From Chitinophaga eiseniae (lineage in GTDB: Bacteria > Bacteroidota > Bacteroidia > Chitinophagales > Chitinophagaceae), in the NCBI RefSeq assembly GCF_900167135.1, contig NZ_FUWZ01000006.1, positions 496,001 to 560,000 of the forward strand: DNA of 64,000 bases, written 5' to 3'. Position 1 is the stretch's first letter. The number at the start of each line of letters is the position of its first letter. The position numbers and the translations under genes are program-made. The notes beneath the pieces were generated by a model. That model saw only the letters and a list, made by a program, of their open reading frames with translations. It searched no databases and was not told the origin of the DNA. Below are positions 32,971-41,539 of the stretch, piece by piece.

Positions 32971-35172
32971 TTACAATTCCTGTTTGAGGGCTTCTGCCCA
33001 GATGCGGTAACCCTTCTCTGTAGGATGAACAAAATCGCCGGCGATGTCTTTCAGCAGGACTCCTTCCGGTGTGAGCAGCTTCGGGCCGATATCCAGCAGG
33101 CGGATATTTTCTTTTGCTGCAAAGGCCGTCAGCAACCGGTTGATGTCATTGATGACTACCCTGCGGGGGTGGTCCGGCTGTTGCTCCCGCGGGAGGACCG
33201 CCATCAATACAATTTTAGCCTGCGGCACTTTCGAGCGGATACGGCCACAGATGGTGGCAATTCCTTCCACAATTTCCGCCGGCGTATTGGCGCGGGCGTT
33301 ATTCGTCTGACTGGTATTGTTAGTTCCGATCAACAGCACTACCGTCCGCGGATGCAGGCCATCCAGTTCGCCGTGGTCCAGCCGCCATAACACGTTCTGT
33401 GTCCGGTCCCAACCGAATCCCAGGTTCAGCACCCGGCGGTTACCGAACAAAGCCGCCCAGGCTTCGGGGCCGTTGGGCTTACGGGGCTGCCCGTCGGCCG
33501 ATCTTACCAGTGGGTAACCGCCGAAGAAATGGGTAATGGAATTGCCGATCATGACAATTTCCGGATCGATGGAATCTTTTATCCGCAGCACTTCGGCATG
33601 CCTTGCCCACCAATCATAACTGTCGTTTTCGAGCCTGGACACGGGGATGATGGCGGTATTGGCCGGCAGCGCAGTGTCGCGGCTACTATCTTCCATCAGC
33701 TGGGACAGTAGCGGCTCCATGGCTTTGGCCCAGGACAGGGCGCCGGCGGAACTGGGGTGCAGCCAGTCAGGCATCTGGTCCTGGCGGATCGTGCCATCCA
33801 GGTTCAGGAACACATGGTTTACATCGCAGTAAAATACATGCTGGTTGTCCGCTAATCCGGACACCAGTTCCGATGCCCTGTCCAGTATCATGCGGTGGGA
33901 TGTGGGATTGGGACCGTCATAGCTGCCGGGGAAACAGCGGAGCAGGATGATCTTTGTGTCAGGCAGTTTTTCGCGCAGCCGTTGCACGATCGCCTTGATA
34001 CCACCTGCCAGCTGGCCGGCAGTGTGGCGCACCGGGTAATTTTTTTCGTCAATATTGTTGGTCCCTATTTCCAGGATGATCACTTTGGGCGACTGCCCTT
34101 TCAGTTCACCGTGATCGATATTCCACAGGATATTCTCGGTACGATAGCCGCTGAAGCCCAGGTTCAGCGCCTTGCGGGGCGCGAAGAACTGGTTCCACAC
34201 CGCCTGATAGGCCGGCTTTTCAAAATTATGCGTAATAGAGTTGCCGATCATGATCAGATCGTACTGCTGAGCGGCGGCTTCCTGCAGTTTCTGTTCATGG
34301 CGTTTGCGGTTGTCTCCTTCCGTGGGTACAGCGGCGGAGTTTACGCTGGCAGCCGTCGTGCCGGGCTTTTCAAGGAAAGCCTGCAACAGCGACGGCCATT
34401 TTGCAGCAGCGCCGGGCAGCTGTTTTTGCATGCCGAAGCCGTGGCCCCCATCAGGCAGCAGCACGTAGTGCCCTTTACCATCGTAGCCTTTCCAGACTTT
34501 ACCATATTGGGTGCAGCTGCTTACCCACTCCTGTTTATCATCCGCGGCGATGAGGGTAAAAAGCCGGGAACGCAGTACCGGCGGCGGTAACACTGCCGGA
34601 TATACGGAGCCGGGGCGGGTTTCGTGGAGGTAAGCCGGGTATATCAGCATCAGGTTGTCTGGCTGCGCTGCCAGCGGCAGCTGCTGCAGTGTTCTGGCCG
34701 CCAGGTGTCCGCCGGCAGAATATCCCATGATGCTCAGTGTTTTGGTATGGAGGCCCAGCTGGCCGGCTTTGTTGCGTAGCAACTGCCAGGCTGCCAGCGC
34801 ATCGGCCAGCGCCAGGTCGCGGGTGGCAGGCCCTGCGTCGATCCGGTATTCCAGCATGGCCACATCGTAGCCGAGTTTATTGAGGAAGGCGGCTGTCATG
34901 CTGCCTTCCGACTTCACTGCCAGCACGCCGTAACCTCCGCCGGGGAACAGCAAAACGGTGCCTTTCGCCGGCTGGTGGGTGGCAGGGAACAATTGTAATA
35001 AAGGCTGTCTGACAAGGTGGACCAGGTCATCTTTTTCAACCGGGTTACCTTTCGGAAGCGGCGTCCCTTCCAGGGATACATAACGTTGCGCCCAGGCGGT
35101 GGCAGGAAAACAGCAAAGCAGGAACACGGCGATATACCGGGTACATCCCGACAGAGAGAAAAAGTTCTTCAT
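32971..35172 (-). CDS. Three-domain esterase: alpha/beta hydrolase plus two SGNH hydrolases
   Basis: A 733-aa exported protein (signal peptide ends near ATAWAQ) with three hydrolase domains in series. Domain 1 (about 35-265) is an alpha/beta hydrolase: oxyanion FPGGGYG, nucleophile GYSAGGH near 149, His in DGGHGFGM. Domain 2 (about 300-490) is SGNH/GDSL: block I MIGNSITHNF near 307, block III IGTNN, block V DWLHPSSAG. Domain 3 (about 520-733) is a second SGNH domain: MIGNSITHFFGG near 540, IGTNN, DFVHPTEKGY. All three catalytic sets look intact. Each family includes carbohydrate acetylesterases, so it may strip acetyl groups from complex glycans. The two SGNH domains are similar and probably arose by duplication. 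Confidence 0.9.
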   Translation of the reverse strand: MKNFFSLSGCTRYIAVFLLCCFPATAWAQRYVSLEGTPLPKGNPVEKDDLVHLVRQPLLQLFPATHQPAKGTVLLFPGGGYGVLAVKSEGSMTAAFLNKLGYDVAMLEYRIDAGPATRDLALADALAAWQLLRNKAGQLGLHTKTLSIMGYSAGGHLAARTLQQLPLAAQPDNLMLIYPAYLHETRPGSVYPAVLPPPVLRSRLFTLIAADDKQEWVSSCTQYGKVWKGYDGKGHYVLLPDGGHGFGMQKQLPGAAAKWPSLLQAFLEKPGTTAASVNSAAVPTEGDNRKRHEQKLQEAAAQQYDLIMIGNSITHNFEKPAYQAVWNQFFAPRKALNLGFSGYRTENILWNIDHGELKGQSPKVIILEIGTNNIDEKNYPVRHTAGQLAGGIKAIVQRLREKLPDTKIILLRCFPGSYDGPNPTSHRMILDRASELVSGLADNQHVFYCDVNHVFLNLDGTIRQDQMPDWLHPSSAGALSWAKAMEPLLSQLMEDSSRDTALPANTAIIPVSRLENDSYDWWARHAEVLRIKDSIDPEIVMIGNSITHFFGGYPLVRSADGQPRKPNGPEAWAALFGNRRVLNLGFGWDRTQNVLWRLDHGELDGLHPRTVVLLIGTNNTSQTNNARANTPAEIVEGIATICGRIRSKVPQAKIVLMAVLPREQQPDHPRRVVINDINRLLTAFAAKENIRLLDIGPKLLTPEGVLLKDIAGDFVHPTEKGYRIWAEALKQEL

Positions 35173-35240
35173 ACGTTTAATTCAGCGCATACAAAGTAGA
35201 AAAAAATTTCAGTTATGTATACAGCCGGCAACGCAGAAGA

Positions 35241-35882
35241 TCAAATGCCGGTGATCATCTTATGCTGTACAGCGGCCATCATGAGTTCCGCCACATTTTT
35301 TACGTCGAATTTCTGCAGCAGGTTACGGCGGTGGGTTTCTATGGTCAGCGGACTTACATTCAGTTCCTGGGCCATCATAGGCGTGGTTTTTCCTTGTGAC
35401 ACCAACTGGAGTATCTGCTTTTCCCGTTTGGTCAGCGTAGGTACCTTTTTAAATTCATGTTGCGCCGGGCGGGTAATGATCTCTTTCACTTCTTTACTGA
35501 AAGCGATCTCCCCTTTCAACGCTTCTTTCAGGCAGTTCAGCAGTTCCGTGGAAGATACATTTTTAACGAGGTAACCACTGGCGCCATTCTGTAATATCTG
35601 CAGGATGATGCTCCGTTCGGTGTGATTGCTCAATGCCAGCACAACTGTATCGGGTGACATCTTTTTGATATCCCTGCAGAGGTCCATCCCGCTGGTATCG
35701 GGGAGCATGATGTCCAGTAACACGAGGTCTACTTTATTGTGCTGTAAAAAGTCCATAAAGTCTTTCCCCCGCGTAAAGCTACCCGCTATGGAGATTTGCG
35801 GTTCTTCCTTCAGGAGCGTTCTCAATCCTTCAATGACGATAGGATGGTCATCAACAATAGCGAGGACAATAGTGTCATTCAT
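35241..35882 (-). CDS. LuxR-type (NarL/FixJ) response regulator, orphan
   Basis: About 213 aa. The receiver domain has the acidic pair IVDDHP and the phospho-acceptor Asp in LVLLDIMLPDTSG, then LALSNHTER and GYLVKNVSS (conserved switch Thr/Ser and Lys). The LuxR helix-turn-helix at the C-terminus has LTKREKQILQLVSQGKTTPMMAQEL and TIETHRRNLLQKF. No histidine kinase is adjacent, so its partner lies elsewhere. ATG codons at 35882 and 35891 are both plausible; I prefer 35882, which begins three to four residues before the first receiver strand. A -7 box lies about 70 bp upstream. Confidence 0.93.
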   Translation of the reverse strand: MNDTIVLAIVDDHPIVIEGLRTLLKEEPQISIAGSFTRGKDFMDFLQHNKVDLVLLDIMLPDTSGMDLCRDIKKMSPDTVVLALSNHTERSIILQILQNGASGYLVKNVSSTELLNCLKEALKGEIAFSKEVKEIITRPAQHEFKKVPTLTKREKQILQLVSQGKTTPMMAQELNVSPLTIETHRRNLLQKFDVKNVAELMMAAVQHKMITGI

Positions 35883-35950
35883 CAGCGGCATGTGCACTTC
35901 AGTTTACTGTAAAAATGCTACAATATCCTTACATGAAGAAGGGGCCACCT

Positions 35951-35958
35951 CAAAAATA
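35951..35958 (-). promoter_or_regulatory. -7 box of the response regulator gene
   Basis: TATTTTTG on the minus strand is an exact TAnnTTTG match, 69 bp before the ATG at 35882. Confidence 0.4.
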
Positions 35959-35981
35959 CCGGTAAACCAGTAGATAAAAAT

Positions 35982-36016
35982 AATAACGGCTGCCGGTAGG
36001 TCCGGCAGCCGTTATT
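35982..36016 (-). terminator. Rho-independent terminator of the methyltransferase transcript
   Basis: A 15-bp stem (AATAACGGCTGCCGG / CCGGCAGCCGTTATT) followed on the minus strand by a T-rich tail (TATTTTTATC). It sits 17 bp after the methyltransferase stop. Confidence 0.9.
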
Positions 36017-36033
36017 GCTGATTATCAGCCAGT

Positions 36034-36834
36034 TCAGAAACTAGCCTGTACATCATTCAGTTTCATGGTCATGGACTGTGCCGTTTGCAGGGTCCATGCG
36101 TCATATTCATCGATGGCCAGCAATCTTTCGGCCTCCGTGATAAACCCGTGTTCCACCACCTGTGGCCCTCTCAGTTCCGCCACTTTTGACCAGATGGCCG
36201 CTTTATTGGAAAAGCCTGCCTCTGTCCTGCTGTATTTTTCGTCTGCATTAAAGGACCGTATGTTGCGATACCCGGCTTTTTCAAAGAGGGCAGGCAGATG
36301 GTCTGCTATTTCGTTGTCCATGCCGGCGTCTGTGCGCCAACGGAGGAATGCCTCATAGAAGCGCTGCATACTAGCCGGCGGGGCCGGGTCCCACTCCAGG
36401 CGGGTATGATTATAATCCAGTACAGACACATGGCCGCCGGGCGCCAGCAACTCACGGAAGCGCAGCAGCGCCGCCAGCGGGTCGTTCAGCCATTGTAATA
36501 CCCTGGCTGAAACAATCAGGTCGTATTTTCTTTCTGGTTGCCATGTGTAAAGGTTTGCGGTGATCAGTTGCAGGTGAGGTACGTCGTGTTGATCATCCAG
36601 TCCTTTGGCGATCAGGTGTTCGCTGCTATCAATACCAGTGGCGCTGCCATGCGGCCCCACGAAACCGGCGATACCGGCGGTGATGGCGCCTGTGCCACAT
36701 CCTACGTCCAGTACATGCATACCGGGTTTCAGCAACGGCACCAGTGTCGCATAACTGTTTTGTAATGTTCTGTCGTCCAGGATGATGGACGTCCCTTTTG
36801 GCATGGTGGCCCTTTCGGAGGCTTTATCCTGCAT
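36034..36834 (-). CDS. Class I SAM-dependent methyltransferase
   Basis: A 266-aa cytoplasmic enzyme. The SAM-binding motif I is HVLDVGCGTGAITAGIA (about residues 40-56), followed by the acidic GIDSSEHLI ligand for the ribose hydroxyls and the motif YDLIVSARVLQWLNDPLAALLRF. This is the UbiE/Trans-aconitate-type layout for small-molecule substrates; the acceptor cannot be predicted. It starts 15 bp after the DUF4920 gene on the same strand, so the two are probably co-transcribed and end at the terminator at 35982-36016. A second ATG at codon 11 is a possible alternative start. Confidence 0.88.
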   Translation of the reverse strand: MQDKASERATMPKGTSIILDDRTLQNSYATLVPLLKPGMHVLDVGCGTGAITAGIAGFVGPHGSATGIDSSEHLIAKGLDDQHDVPHLQLITANLYTWQPERKYDLIVSARVLQWLNDPLAALLRFRELLAPGGHVSVLDYNHTRLEWDPAPPASMQRFYEAFLRWRTDAGMDNEIADHLPALFEKAGYRNIRSFNADEKYSRTEAGFSNKAAIWSKVAELRGPQVVEHGFITEAERLLAIDEYDAWTLQTAQSMTMKLNDVQASF

Positions 36835-36848
36835 ATGGCTTTTTGTTT

Positions 36849-37325
36849 TTATTCCACTACCCGTATACCACTGGCAGTGTACCTTATTTCCCTTTTGGGT
36901 TGTGTGATGGCATCGATGGCTTCCTGCGGTTTTCCCGCGTCTTTGGCATAGTGTTGCAGCTCATCTACCGACGTGGTATGCTGGTAGGCTACGCCGTCGA
37001 GCACGATGGTTTTTCCTTTAATATCCAGCGGAACAAAGAAAGCGTAGTTTTTCATCTTGACAAATGCCGTTGTGCTGTCGTTGACTTTCAGTTTCATCCA
37101 GCATCCTTTTTTAGGACATACGTCCAGCACCTGTGCTTTAATTTTCACCGGTAGCTCGGCGCTCTCGTTATTCAGGAGGGTCGGAAGTTTGGCGGCATCA
37201 ACAGCCCCGGCAGCTGTGGCGCCGGCTCCATAAGTGGCATTGAGGGTGGCTTTACCTTTGGGGGGTTGCGCTACGGCAGCCAAACCGGCTGCCATGAACA
37301 GGGCGCACAACATTACTTTGTACAT
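36849..37325 (-). CDS. DUF4920-family exported protein
   Basis: A 158-aa protein with a signal peptide (ends near LAAVAQPP). The mature part is a small beta-rich domain with the diagnostic KAQVLDVCPKKGCWMKLKV motif (two cysteines, possibly a metal or redox site), then FVKMKNYAFFVPLDIKGKTIVLDGVAY, as in DUF4920 proteins of Bacteroidota. The function is unknown; a role in metal handling has been suggested only by the Cys pair. It is followed by a methyltransferase gene after 14 bp. Two adjacent ATGs (37328 and 37325) are equally possible. Confidence 0.88.
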   Translation of the reverse strand: MYKVMLCALFMAAGLAAVAQPPKGKATLNATYGAGATAAGAVDAAKLPTLLNNESAELPVKIKAQVLDVCPKKGCWMKLKVNDSTTAFVKMKNYAFFVPLDIKGKTIVLDGVAYQHTTSVDELQHYAKDAGKPQEAIDAITQPKREIRYTASGIRVVE

Positions 37326-37451
37326 CATGTCAAATAGGTTTTGTACTAAGATAAGAAAGAACTATCTACTATTACAATAGACTGTTATCTGCATATCTTA
37401 CAAAAACGTTAAAACTCCGGCAGGCAGTCCGGCGTTACTGTCATTATGTTG

Positions 37452-37459
37452 TACCTTTG
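37452..37459 (+). promoter_or_regulatory. -7 box upstream of the SDR gene
   Basis: TACCTTTG is an exact TAnnTTTG match, about 100 bp before the SDR ATG at 37561. The long gap makes it a candidate only. Confidence 0.35.
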
Positions 37460-37560
37460 GCAGGTCGAAAATACCCCGCGGGCTTGTTTACCTCCTACAT
37501 ACTGCTACTCTTGTTGTTGTGCTTTGTTGAGATTGTATTACTTTAAAAAAACATATTGTC

Positions 37561-38319
37561 ATGAAAAGACTGGAGAACAAAGTAGCCCTGATTACGGGCG
37601 GAGCAGGAAGCATCGGCCAGACGACCGCAAAACTATTCATCGAAGAAGGTGCTAAAGTAATCCTCGTCGACCTCGACGAATCCTCCCTGAAAAAAATCGC
37701 CACTGAATTAGGTCCAAAGGCAGCTTATGTGGCTGCAGACGTAACGGTGGCCGCCGACGTGGAACGATATGCCACGGAGGCCGTCAACAAATTCGGAAAG
37801 ATTGACATTTTCTTTAACAATGCCGGTATTGAAGGCGTGGTAAAACCCATTACAGAATTCCCGGAAGACGTATTCGACAAAGTAATGGCCGTCAACGTAA
37901 AAGGCGTGTTCCTCGGCTGCAAATACGTACTGCCACAAATGAGCGACGGCGCCAGCATGATCATCACTTCATCTGTAGCGGGACTGCACGGGTCGGCTAA
38001 CTTCATTGCCTATACGACAAGTAAACACGCGACCCTGGGCATCATGAAAACAGCCGCGCTGGAAGCAGCTCCCCGTAAGATACGGGTCAACAGCATACAT
38101 CCGTCACCGGTAGACAACCGAATGATGCGTTCTATCGAAGAAGGTTACGAACCGGGCAAAGGGGAAGATGTACAGAAACAGTTAGCGGCGGGTATTCCCC
38201 TGGGACGTTATGCCCAACCGCTGGAAATAGCCAAACTTGTCCTGTTCCTCGGGTCAGATGACAGCCAGTTTATATCCGGCGCCCAATATGTGATTGACGG
38301 TGGTTCCTCCGCGAAATAA
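37561..38319 (+). CDS. Short-chain dehydrogenase/reductase (classical SDR)
   Basis: A 252-aa cytoplasmic NAD(P)-dependent oxidoreductase. The nucleotide-binding motif TGGAGSIG lies near residue 12, the acidic VDLDE after strand 2 suggests NAD(H) preference, NNAG is near 88, and the catalytic residues are Ser in ITSSVAG and Tyr/Lys in YTTSK. The C-terminus ends with the typical FISGAQYVIDGGSS. The substrate is unknown, probably a small alcohol or ketone. It stands alone, with a strong terminator after it and the divergent DUF4920 gene upstream. Confidence 0.93.
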   Translation: MKRLENKVALITGGAGSIGQTTAKLFIEEGAKVILVDLDESSLKKIATELGPKAAYVAADVTVAADVERYATEAVNKFGKIDIFFNNAGIEGVVKPITEFPEDVFDKVMAVNVKGVFLGCKYVLPQMSDGASMIITSSVAGLHGSANFIAYTTSKHATLGIMKTAALEAAPRKIRVNSIHPSPVDNRMMRSIEEGYEPGKGEDVQKQLAAGIPLGRYAQPLEIAKLVLFLGSDDSQFISGAQYVIDGGSSAK

Positions 38320-38345
38320 TCAGCGTACTAACCCGCTAAAACAAT

Positions 38346-38376
38346 GGCCTCCCTCAGACGGGGGAGGCCTCTTTTA
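38346..38376. terminator. Terminator between converging SDR and GNAT genes
   Basis: The stem GGCCTCCC / GGGAGGCC with a GC-rich loop is followed by TCTTTTATTATT. It lies 27 bp after the SDR stop and 10 bp from the stop of the converging minus-strand gene. Confidence 0.85.
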
Positions 38377-38385
38377 TTATTGGTT

Positions 38386-39129
38386 TTATAGAGTGTGTGC
38401 GTAAGTGATCACCTCTTTCACCGGTTCAAAACCCAGCCGCGTATATATCGGCAGGCCCGCTTTGGATGCATGAAGTACGCAATACCGCTTACCATCAGCC
38501 ACACATTCCTGCAACAACCGCGTGGTCATGGCCGCTGCCAGCCCCTTTCCTCTGAAATCCGGCAGCGTACCGATAAAATGCAGACCGGCATTACCTGCTT
38601 CGTCGTAAAATATCAGCCCGCAGCAGGCAGTCTGACCGTCTACCGTACCGATAAAAATCTTGATTTTGTTTTCCTGGCCGAGTAAACGGGCTACCACGGC
38701 GCCGTCTACACGATAACTAAAAGAGCCTGCGGCAATGGTGGCGAAGGTGTACGCATCCGCTCCACTGTCAGCCAGCCGGAACCGGATATGCTCCGGGCAT
38801 TCCCCCGGAGGGTTTTCCCGCAGGTAGATGATCATTCCCTGCAGACTCATTTTAGGCTGCAAGCCAGCCGCCGCCAGCGGCGCCTCCAATGCTTCCGCCA
38901 CAGACGCCGTAAAAGTGACCGCGTTGGGCAACAATCCCTGATGGATCTGCGCAACGATGCCGGCCAGCGCTTCCGGTTGTTCCACGTCAAATACACGCCG
39001 GGGCCAGTCAGACCCTTCAGGCATGACGGCTTTATAGAAAGGCGCCGTAGTAAGCAGGCCTGCCCGCTCCCCTACGTACGCCCAGTGTTCAAACAGGTTT
39101 CCGATAATATGTTTTTCGTCTTGTTCCAT
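38386..39129 (-). CDS. GNAT-family N-acetyltransferase
   Basis: A 247-aa acetyltransferase. The C-terminal half carries the GNAT core: LHFIGTLPDFRGKGLAAAMTTRLL, where RGKGLA is the acetyl-CoA pyrophosphate loop, then CVLHASKAGLPIYTRLGFEPV. The N-terminal half (about residues 1-110) is a weakly conserved GNAT-like region, as in double-domain members. The acceptor is unknown. The ATG at 39129 is chosen because an exact -7 promoter box ends 17 bp upstream, covering the alternative GTG start at 39147. Confidence 0.88.
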   Translation of the reverse strand: MEQDEKHIIGNLFEHWAYVGERAGLLTTAPFYKAVMPEGSDWPRRVFDVEQPEALAGIVAQIHQGLLPNAVTFTASVAEALEAPLAAAGLQPKMSLQGMIIYLRENPPGECPEHIRFRLADSGADAYTFATIAAGSFSYRVDGAVVARLLGQENKIKIFIGTVDGQTACCGLIFYDEAGNAGLHFIGTLPDFRGKGLAAAMTTRLLQECVADGKRYCVLHASKAGLPIYTRLGFEPVKEVITYAHTL

Positions 39130-39146
39130 GCGTCTTGATAAGAGCA

Positions 39147-39154
39147 CAAAAATA
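39147..39154 (-). promoter_or_regulatory. -7 box of the GNAT gene
   Basis: TATTTTTG on the minus strand is an exact TAnnTTTG match, 17 bp before the ATG at 39129. It argues against the upstream GTG start. Confidence 0.45.
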
Positions 39155-39213
39155 ACAGTCTCACCAATGTATGTGGTAGTCCAGTATGAAACGGAGCGGT
39201 AGTCCAGTTGACA

Positions 39214-40290
39214 CTACCGTTTCACCTTCACCAGCTGCATTTCGACGGTATCGCTGCCCAATATCCCCTGAAAACGCCAGGTACCTTTCTGCGCGTCTGG
39301 CCGTAATGTTCCGCTAAACGGTTCATGAACACCGGCAGGATACCGCCACCGGGCGGATAGATGACCATCCTGCGGGCGATAATCATAAGTACCGATATAC
39401 CGCCTCCGCCAGTCGTTGAATTCCAGCACAAAATCATTCCCCAGGTCCATAAACACCTTTGTCAGCATACTGTCGCCTGTTGCCGGCGGCCCGCACGGAA
39501 TATGATTGATTGACAGCTGCCTTACGACATACTTGCCTGTCAGTTCCGGATGATAGTTTGGATAGTCGTAGGTAGCGTTTAATACAAACGGTATCACGGC
39601 CACGCCTGCACGGAGCAACCATTTCACCGGTGCTTTCCAGCCTGTCCCGACCGGCAGCCAGTCGCGCCGGAGGAAAAATTCCGCCAGCGGCTGGTACAAC
39701 GTCATCAGCAGATACGTTACGCCCGCCATCAATATCGACGCATGCAACAACACGCCGGGCGGCATCTGGTAAAACGTATCGATGAGGATAATATTCAGCA
39801 ATACCGGTACGATCATGATAAGCCCCAGCATCCGGGTACGGCGTCCCAGCAATAACAGCGCGCAGGTCATTTGCATGATCGCAATGGCCACCATATATGG
39901 ATAAGACCACCCGAAATAAGCCCAGGTAAGCTCCTCCCCGCTCAACGCACTAAAGGGGATATCCAGCTGCCCCAGAGGCACGACCATCTGCAAATGATAA
40001 ACTTTGTTCCAACCGAAGGTACACAGGTCGATAGCCAGCGTGTACAACAGGATGCCCTGTATCACCTGTAGCCAACCCTGTGACGACGCAGGGCGCCGGC
40101 GTTCCCGGTAGTTCCACACCACCGCTGTCAACAGAAAAGCAATCAGCAATACGTACGCCAGCAATGATACCAACGGTAACGTCACCCCATGCCCAATAAA
40201 TCTGGAAGTCAGTCTCCTGAAAGACGCCCCCACCACTAACCCCGTGATCAGACAAACAATCAGCTTCCGGGAAAATGCAATACGGTTCAT
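39214..40290 (-). CDS. DoxX-like integral membrane protein
   Basis: A 358-aa inner-membrane protein. About seven hydrophobic helices fill residues 10-240. The arrangement of QVIQGILLYTLAIDLCTFGWNKVYHLQMVVPLGQLDIPFS and then YPYMVAIAIMQMTCALLLLGRRTRMLG matches DoxX/DoxD-type proteins. A soluble C-terminal part of about 110 aa (from ATYDYPNYHPELTGKY) looks like a small beta-sandwich and would face the periplasm or cytoplasm. The function is not known; some relatives are linked to quinone or oxidative metabolism. It precedes no obvious partner and may be co-transcribed with the AraC regulator upstream, 104 bp away. Confidence 0.75.
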   Translation of the reverse strand: MNRIAFSRKLIVCLITGLVVGASFRRLTSRFIGHGVTLPLVSLLAYVLLIAFLLTAVVWNYRERRRPASSQGWLQVIQGILLYTLAIDLCTFGWNKVYHLQMVVPLGQLDIPFSALSGEELTWAYFGWSYPYMVAIAIMQMTCALLLLGRRTRMLGLIMIVPVLLNIILIDTFYQMPPGVLLHASILMAGVTYLLMTLYQPLAEFFLRRDWLPVGTGWKAPVKWLLRAGVAVIPFVLNATYDYPNYHPELTGKYVVRQLSINHIPCGPPATGDSMLTKVFMDLGNDFVLEFNDWRRRYIGTYDYRPQDGHLSARWRYPAGVHEPFSGTLRPDAQKGTWRFQGILGSDTVEMQLVKVKR

Positions 40291-40393
40291 TTTGCAACTA
40301 AATTTGATGAACCGTAATACTAGGTACTGTAAAGGATTTCAGCGCCCGAACGGATCCATCCGCACCACAAGTGCCTGGCGTTTAAGCCCTGAT

Positions 40394-41479
40394 TTACGAG
40401 GCAGGCAATGTGCCGGCCGCCTGACGGAAAGCGCTCGGCGACATGCCGGTTGTTTCCCTGAAAACATTGTTAAAAGTGGTCTTTGAATTAAATCCGGCTT
40501 CGTAGGCAATTGCCAGCATATTCAGGTGTGCATGACTGGGTGCCAGCAATAATTGTTTTACGCAGGTTACCCGGTATCCGTTTATATATTGAAAGAAACT
40601 TTTCCCATATCCCTGGTTCAGCAGAAAAGAAAGTGCATGCGTGGAAAGTTCCAGACGAGCCGCCAGTTGCGGAAGTCCCAGGTCACTATCTGTATACAAG
40701 GCCTCCTCCTCCATCAGCCTGTCCAGCTGTTTCATCAATGGAGGTATTTGTTCTGGCGGCAAACGGGGTTTGGACATTGCGGGTGACAACGCTGGTGCGG
40801 CGATGCTGTTCCCTGCTATCTCCTGGTGACGGAAAGCACAATAGCTGATAACGTATATGGCCAGCAGGTAGCCCTGCGCTGTATAGGGCAACAGGTACCG
40901 GACACCTTGAAATAGCTGGTTAAACCAAATAAGTATCATACCCGCCGTTCCCCATAAAAGATACTTCAGCCATCGCAGATCAGCAGTGCGTTTGTAACGC
41001 CTCAGCAACCGGTAAGACATGGCCCAATAGACCACCAGTTGTAATTTTACAGACACGCCTATCAGCAGCCCCAGATAACGCGACAATGCCGTTCCCGGGG
41101 GCACCAGCGGCGGCAAAGGCCAGCGGATGCCCGCCAGCGACAACAAATATGGCAGCATCATGCCTGCGAACAACAAAGCCGGTATCATATGAAGACTGTC
41201 GTACCACGATAATTTTCTTTCCGGGATTAAAAGGAAGGATACCGATAATAGCAATGCCGGTGCCATCAACAGCCGGTCCAGTTCCAGCACCGGCACCAGC
41301 CATACATATCGTTCCGCCAATGCCGTATGTTCCGCAATAAATGCCAGCAGTGCAGACCCCACGCAGAAGAGGAATATAGCCAGCCAGCGGTTGCCAACTG
41401 CGTTTGTCCGTCCGGGGTGGGCCATCAGTAAAAAAGACAGCAAAAAGATACTGCCACAGGTGAAAGTATAAAAAACCAT
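40394..41479 (-). CDS. Membrane-anchored AraC-family regulator
   Basis: A 361-aa protein. The N-terminal 220 residues hold about seven hydrophobic helices (for example FYTFTCGSIFLLSFLLM and GYLLAIYVISYCAF) with basic intervening loops, so it is an integral membrane sensor. The C-terminal AraC domain (about 250-355) has two helix-turn-helices, with LGLPQLAARLELSTHALSFLLN and the signature NMLAIAYEAGFNSKTTFNNVFRETTGMSPSAFR. Such fusions put the DNA-binding domain at the membrane and would sense a signal in or across it. The target is unknown; the neighbouring DoxX-like gene is the closest candidate. Confidence 0.92.
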   Translation of the reverse strand: MVFYTFTCGSIFLLSFLLMAHPGRTNAVGNRWLAIFLFCVGSALLAFIAEHTALAERYVWLVPVLELDRLLMAPALLLSVSFLLIPERKLSWYDSLHMIPALLFAGMMLPYLLSLAGIRWPLPPLVPPGTALSRYLGLLIGVSVKLQLVVYWAMSYRLLRRYKRTADLRWLKYLLWGTAGMILIWFNQLFQGVRYLLPYTAQGYLLAIYVISYCAFRHQEIAGNSIAAPALSPAMSKPRLPPEQIPPLMKQLDRLMEEEALYTDSDLGLPQLAARLELSTHALSFLLNQGYGKSFFQYINGYRVTCVKQLLLAPSHAHLNMLAIAYEAGFNSKTTFNNVFRETTGMSPSAFRQAAGTLPAS

Positions 41480-41539
41480 ATGGAGCCGGTATTATCTTAG
41501 TAAGATAAATACCGGCCCTTTTTCCATAAATGGATAACG

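Noticed and set aside
39205..39230. Inverted repeat at the end of the DoxX-like gene as a terminator
   Set aside because: The stem (CGGTAGT/ACTACCG) includes the coding end and stop codon, and no T-tract follows on the minus strand.
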